A DNA stretch of 64,000 nucleotides. Source: Exiguobacterium sp. s122. Lineage in GTDB: Bacteria; Bacillota; Bacilli; Exiguobacteriales; Exiguobacteriaceae. The stretch covers positions 1 to 64,000 of the forward strand of contig NZ_JACSMD010000001.1 of the NCBI RefSeq assembly GCF_018618475.1. The letters are read 5' to 3'. Positions 60,113 to 64,000 of this stretch are shown one piece after another. The notes beneath the pieces were generated by a model. The model saw only the letters and a program-made list of their open reading frames with translations, made no database searches and was not told the origin of the DNA. Position 1 is the first letter of the stretch. The number at the start of each line of letters is the position of its first letter. A program made the position numbers and the translations under genes.

Positions 60113-61508
60113 ATACTTGTGCGATTGGGTGGAGCGAACGGACGACACCGTCTTTAATGGTCACACCGCTTGCTTCGAGCTCGGCAATCTTCTCGGCGAA
60201 TTGAGGCAAGTGGTCTTTGTGCGCGATCAGGAGTTCATCGAGAACCCGCTTCGCAGTTTCACCGCTTGGAATGAGCGGATTCAGGATGAACGCTTGGAGG
60301 GCGAGGCCATAGTCACCGGTCACAGCCGCTTCTTCGACGCACAGCTCCATGTTTTTCATGACTTGGAGCCAGCCTTTCTCGGCCGGCGCGAGCGAACCGA
60401 AGGCGATTGGTTTCGCGCCCGTCGCTCCGACATAGGCGGACACCTCCACGACATCGTCCGGGGCAAGGTCTGGGACGGCCCCATTATTTTTTGTCGACAC
60501 GACGATGTGCGTGTTTTTGTTCGCGTAAATCGAGGCGATCGTCTCACACGCCGCGTCTGAATAGTGGGCGCCGCCACGTTTAGACAGTTGTTCTGGCTTA
60601 TGGTCGAGATGTGGGTCTTTATACAGTTCGAACAGTTCCGCTTCCGTTTGCTTCACTTGTTCGGCCCGCGTCCCGATCGCCGGGTCCTGGTACTCTTCGA
60701 GCATATGGGCGAGCATCTCTTCGGTGCGATAATAGTAACGATGGTAACCGCATGGAATCATGTTCATCTGCTCTAGCTGTTCCTTGAAAAACGGCATCTC
60801 ATGAATATTGGCTGGAATGCCGGAAGCATCCTCGTGCATCTTGGCGATGATTTCACCTGTAACATCTGTCCCGTTCAAGTCATGGACTCGGTGCCAGTGG
60901 AAGTGATTCAATCCGGCGAATGAATGTGTCAATTCTTCTGGCTTCTTCCCGATCAGTTCTGGCTCGGCCATCATCGCATGCACCGGTACGTTGCAAAGCC
61001 CGATGACTTTTTCCCATTTCCCGTATCGGATGATCGCGTCGGTCACCATGCCGCTTGGATTTGTGAAGTTTACGAGCCACGCGTTTGGACAGAGCTGTTT
61101 CATATCTTCGACGATGTCGAGGATGACAGGGATGGTCCGGAACGCTTTCAACATGCCGCCGGCCCCGTTCGTCTCTTGCCCGACCATGCCATACGAGAGC
61201 GGGATCCGCTCATCTTTAATCCGGGCGTCGAGCAAGCCGACGCGGAACTGGGTCGTAACGAAGTCTGCGTCTTTAAGCGCTTCTCGACGATCGAGCGTCA
61301 AATGGACGTCGACGTCATACGGCGAGGCGTCCCACATGCGTTGTGCCATCTTTCCGACAATCTCGAGCTTTTCTTTCCCTGCTTCGATGTCAACAAGCCA
61401 AATTTCTCGAATCGGCAATTCTTCATAGCGTTTAATGAAGCCTTCCATCAATTCTGGTGTATAGCTGCTACCGCCACCAATCGTGACGAGCTTGATTCCG
61501 GTTGTCAA
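60111..61508 (-). CDS. NAD-dependent 6-phospho-beta-glucosidase (GH4)
   Basis: A 465-residue GH4 enzyme: NAD motif IGGGSSYTPEL, DIEAGKEK, LDRREALKDADFVTTQFRVG, FTNPSG, CNVPV (metal-binding Cys) and FAGLNHFHW. GH4 enzymes need NAD and Mn, and hydrolyse phosphorylated beta-glucosides delivered by PTS, like LicH/CelF. No PTS gene is next to it. TTG start after AAGGAGGAG. A divergent RpiR regulator and paired 16-base boxes probably control it. Confidence 0.92.
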   Translation of the reverse strand: MTTGIKLVTIGGGSSYTPELMEGFIKRYEELPIREIWLVDIEAGKEKLEIVGKMAQRMWDASPYDVDVHLTLDRREALKDADFVTTQFRVGLLDARIKDERIPLSYGMVGQETNGAGGMLKAFRTIPVILDIVEDMKQLCPNAWLVNFTNPSGMVTDAIIRYGKWEKVIGLCNVPVHAMMAEPELIGKKPEELTHSFAGLNHFHWHRVHDLNGTDVTGEIIAKMHEDASGIPANIHEMPFFKEQLEQMNMIPCGYHRYYYRTEEMLAHMLEEYQDPAIGTRAEQVKQTEAELFELYKDPHLDHKPEQLSKRGGAHYSDAACETIASIYANKNTHIVVSTKNNGAVPDLAPDDVVEVSAYVGATGAKPIAFGSLAPAEKGWLQVMKNMELCVEEAAVTGDYGLALQAFILNPLIPSGETAKRVLDELLIAHKDHLPQFAEKIAELEASGVTIKDGVVRSLHPIAQV

Positions 61509-61528
61509 AACAATCTCCTCCTTTTCGT

Positions 61529-61676
61529 TTCACAAAAATAAAGCACATGTGTAAATGATGTGGATGTATCCTGTCTTCTTTTTCAGTATAAAATAGGGAT
61601 ACACGAACACAAGAGGTGACGAGATAACTCCGAAAGCGTTTACAAATAAAAACGAAATCAGCTTTATTTTTGTGAA
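61529..61676. promoter_or_regulatory. Divergent region with paired 16-base boxes and cre-like site
   Basis: TTCACAAAAATAAAGC (61529-61544) occurs again in exact inverted form at 61661-61676, one copy before each divergent gene. TGTAAACGCTTTCG on the minus strand (61644-61631) resembles a cre site at 13 of 14 positions. RpiR binding is inferred from position. Confidence 0.7.
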
Positions 61677-61699
61677 TTTCATTTACAGGAGGGCTTCCA

Positions 61700-62584
61700 T
61701 TGTTACTAACTGAAAAATTGAAACAGACGGGATTTTCACCGTCTGAGCGTGCCGTCATTGATTATTTGTTTGCGCAACGTGAATTGATTGAAGAGAAGAC
61801 GATGAAGCAAATCGCCGAGGCGACGTATACCCATCCGTCGATTTTGAGCCGAATCGCCCATAAGCTCGAGTATACCGGCTGGGTCGAATTGAAAGCAGGG
61901 CTATTAGAGGAAATCGATTATTTGAACCGTCACTTCTCAGACGTGGATGCCAACTACCCGTTCGCGCCCGAAGACGGATTGATGGCGGTGGCGAACAAGA
62001 TGGCTGCCTTGAAACAGATGACGATTGAGGACACGTTGTCGCTTCTCGATCATGAGGCGTTCGAACAAGCCGTAACGATGATTCACAAGGCACGTCACAT
62101 CAAAATTTTTTCAATCGTCCATAATCTATTGCTCTGTCACGACTTTAAAGCGAAGATGAACCGAATCGGAAAACACGTCTCGCTTTGTGAGGTCGATCCT
62201 GAGTTTGAAGCGGCCAACTCTGACGAGACGACGTGCGCACTGCTCATCTCCTATACAGGGGAAAGTGACACGACGCTTCGGCTCATCCCGTATTTAAAAC
62301 AGCGTCGTATTCCTATTCTCGTTTTGACGAGTGTCGGCGAGAACGCCATCTCGAGCGAGGCGGATTGTACGCTCCGGTTAACGACGCGGGAACGTCTTTA
62401 TTCAAAGATTGGTAGCTTTACCTCGAACGACTCGACGCACTGCCTGCTCGATTTGCTGTACGCCGGTGTGTTCTCGAAAGATTACGAAGCGAACCTCGCC
62501 TATAAAATCAATATGTCAAAACGACTCGATCACCGAAAGAGTTCGAGTGAAATCATGCAAGAAGAAGAGCATCCGTTCACGTGA
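61700..62584 (+). CDS. RpiR/MurR family transcriptional regulator
   Basis: A 294-residue regulator: HTH_6 domain (FSPSERAVIDYLF... MKQIAEATYTHPSILSRIAHKLEY, about residues 10-60) followed by a SIS sugar-phosphate-binding domain (about residues 105-260; KIFSIVHNLLLCHDFK, LISYTGESDTTLRLIPYLKQRRIPILVLTS). It probably senses a sugar phosphate made by or for the GH4 enzyme. TTG start after AGGAGGGCTTCCA. Confidence 0.9.
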   Translation: MLLTEKLKQTGFSPSERAVIDYLFAQRELIEEKTMKQIAEATYTHPSILSRIAHKLEYTGWVELKAGLLEEIDYLNRHFSDVDANYPFAPEDGLMAVANKMAALKQMTIEDTLSLLDHEAFEQAVTMIHKARHIKIFSIVHNLLLCHDFKAKMNRIGKHVSLCEVDPEFEAANSDETTCALLISYTGESDTTLRLIPYLKQRRIPILVLTSVGENAISSEADCTLRLTTRERLYSKIGSFTSNDSTHCLLDLLYAGVFSKDYEANLAYKINMSKRLDHRKSSSEIMQEEEHPFT

Positions 62585-62596
62585 ACGGATGCTCTT
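62565..62596. terminator. Perfect 32-bp palindrome at two overlapping 3' ends
   Basis: Arms AAGAGCATCCGTTCAC / GTGAACGGATGCTCTT. It contains both stop codons of the convergent rpiR-like and yfhO-like genes and can act as a bidirectional terminator (CTTTG / CTTCTTCTT exits). Confidence 0.85.
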
Positions 62597-64000
62597 TGCG
62601 GCGCAGATAGAAGAGATAGCCGACGAACAGGCCGAGACCAAGCAAACTGAGCGCGGTCGTGACGGTGAAGAACGGCGGACGATACGTCAATTCGACGTCG
62701 TTTCGTCCTTCATCGAGAGGAATCGCGCTGAACGCATAGTTCGCCTGTAAGACGTCGCGCTTTTCTCCGTTAACACGGGCACTCCATCCTCGCTCAAACG
62801 GAACCGGGAGGACGGCATACGCTCCCGATGCGGCGTCCTCGACCGTGAAGTCGAGGTCGGGGCCGTCCCACGTGACCGGGATGTCCGGACGAGCATCCGC
62901 CTCGTCGAGCGCGGATTCGAGTGTCGTATAATCTTCCCATTCGACGGTCACGTTCTCGAGCGCGTACGTGCCTTCCGGAAGACGTAACGGCACACGGTCA
63001 GTAAGCGGTGTGCGAAGCGTCATCGAGGTGAGGTCGGTCCGATAAATCGAGGCTTCAGGCTTTCGTGTCGTCCGGTAACCACCGAGCTTGATGAAGAAGC
63101 CGTCTCCTTCAAGTTTCCGGATGTTGAACGAGACATACAAGTCGCCTGTCGCATCCTCTGGTACGTCTGGAATCAAGTCGATTCCACCTTCCTCAGAAGT
63201 GACGCGGAGCGTAGCCCCGAGGAGTGCGGCTTCGGCGTCTTCTGTCGTAAAGTCGATTGAACGGGCCGGGGTCGGCGTCTCACTTCCATCGTCTAAGATG
63301 ACGCCCGAGAGCATCGCCTGCTCACGTGTCAATACCGAGGCGTCCTCAAGGTCGGCTTGACGATATGTGGACGTCGTCGTCCGGACGAACGGAAGCCGTG
63401 TCTCGCTCTCATAGACAGCGTAACGTTCTGTTTCAGCAAGAAGATTAAAGCCATAAGGCGCTTCGCTCGACACGTTTTGGTTGCGCATCCAGTAAGGGCT
63501 CGACAAAAGGTGATGCAAGTTTGCGCGATTGCCGAGCGTGCCGTAGCGGCTCACACTTTCACGCAACATATCAATCTCAAGATCACGCCAATAGAACGTC
63601 AGCAAATTCCCGTTCAAAATGCTTGAATACAGACTCGTTCCGAGGAACGACTGGACGATGGGCGTATTGTTGCGCAAGTGGACCATCCAATCGAGCCGTT
63701 CGAGCGGTCCAGCTTCTTCTTGTACAAGCTCAATTAATTCTCGCTGTTCCGGACTGTCGTAACGTGAGCTGTTCACGAACGTCTCATTCGTATTGACGAT
63801 CGACTTGTCGTGAAGGACGAGCTTTGTGTAGCCGTTGAAGACGATGAGACAAGACGCGATCAGAACGTAAGGTGCAAGCGCGGGTTTCCACCAGAGCGAC
63901 GCGACGGTGGCGAGCATCAAGAAGAAGATGACAACACCGACTTCCCACGTCGCGACATCACCTACTAGACCAAAAAGGAGATAGAGTGTGACTGTTCCGG
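62577..64000 (-). CDS. YfhO family membrane protein, C-terminal part (5' end outside window)
   Basis: The frame is open on the minus strand to base 64000 without a start, so only the last about 470 residues are seen. They have N-terminal hydrophobic helices (ATWEVGVVIFFLMLATVASLWW..., then ALAPYVLIASCLIVF), a long extracytoplasmic domain (about 400 residues) with beta-rich segments, and a final helix (about residues 420-440 of the visible part) before a basic tail. This topology and motifs such as NDVELTYRPPF match YfhO, a protein required for glycosylation of lipoteichoic acid in Bacilli. Confidence 0.85.
   Translation of the reverse strand, partial: GTVTLYLLFGLVGDVATWEVGVVIFFLMLATVASLWWKPALAPYVLIASCLIVFNGYTKLVLHDKSIVNTNETFVNSSRYDSPEQRELIELVQEEAGPLERLDWMVHLRNNTPIVQSFLGTSLYSSILNGNLLTFYWRDLEIDMLRESVSRYGTLGNRANLHHLLSSPYWMRNQNVSSEAPYGFNLLAETERYAVYESETRLPFVRTTTSTYRQADLEDASVLTREQAMLSGVILDDGSETPTPARSIDFTTEDAEAALLGATLRVTSEEGGIDLIPDVPEDATGDLYVSFNIRKLEGDGFFIKLGGYRTTRKPEASIYRTDLTSMTLRTPLTDRVPLRLPEGTYALENVTVEWEDYTTLESALDEADARPDIPVTWDGPDLDFTVEDAASGAYAVLPVPFERGWSARVNGEKRDVLQANYAFSAIPLDEGRNDVELTYRPPFFTVTTALSLLGLGLFVGYLFYLRRKEHPFT

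Noticed and set aside
1-64000. Mobile elements, CRISPR arrays, tRNA or rRNA genes
   Set aside because: No transposase, integrase, direct repeat array, cloverleaf or rRNA sequence was seen on either strand.

Overview
The window looks like chromosomal DNA of a low-to-mid GC Gram-positive bacterium of the order Bacillales. The evidence is the set of Bacillus-type families: RbsR-K-D-A-C-B in the B. subtilis gene order, an MhqR/ring-cleaving dioxygenase/quinone reductase module, a YdgG/YdgH-like pair, YteA-, YrzF- and YfhO-like proteins, an LtaS-type sulfatase, TPP riboswitches with intrinsic terminators, strong AGGAGG ribosome binding sites and frequent TTG/GTG starts. Base composition near one half and the overall protein style suggest Exiguobacterium; the genus is an inference, not proven. 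I see no tRNA, rRNA, insertion sequence, prophage or CRISPR array.

Layout. 1-9.6 kb: 3' end of glmS, a YdhK-like lipoprotein, a DUF2975/XRE pair, a MarR/MMPL exporter unit and small metabolic genes. 9.6-15 kb: LtaS-like enzyme, thiW behind a TPP riboswitch, a duplicated-domain lipoprotein and a DUF4129-like protein. 15-23.7 kb: MoxR/DUF58, a CAT-TPR fusion, the MhqR quinone-stress module and a NUDIX enzyme. 23.7-33 kb: GNATs, SDR, LD-carboxypeptidase, NUDIX, M23 hydrolase, DksA-like protein and GrpB-family protein. 33-41.5 kb: pirin, two tandem paralogous lipoproteins, aldo/keto reductase, YrzF-like kinase, Cys-rich four-helix protein, PhnA-like protein and aldehyde dehydrogenase. 41.5-47.5 kb: PadR/HAAS-like operon, esterase, nucleotidase, a Qnr-like pentapeptide protein overlapping an ANT(6)-like gene, and a K+ channel. 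47.5-53.9 kb: tenA-thiM-thiD-thiE behind a second TPP riboswitch, a YhfK-like protein and a diguanylate cyclase. 53.9-64 kb: a GNAT with an internal deletion, the complete ribose operon, a GH4 glucosidase divergent from an RpiR regulator, and the 3' part of a YfhO-like gene.

How it works together. Thiamine salvage is split over two loci (thiW uptake; tenA/thiM/thiD/thiE), each under a TPP riboswitch whose P1 3' strand can also pair with the terminator. Ribose uptake and phosphorylation form one operon with an RbsR-type operator and a cre-like site. Quinone/electrophile detoxification has two MhqR-like boxes. GNAT acetyltransferases are unusually common (ten, one probably broken), mixed with NUDIX, VOC and reductase genes, which gives the window a housekeeping-plus-detoxification character. 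The most unusual items are the CAT-TPR fusion, the paralogous lipoprotein pair, the overlapping Qnr-like/ANT(6)-like pair, a palindrome that encodes the same C-terminus on both strands, and several uncharacterised operator-like inverted repeats.
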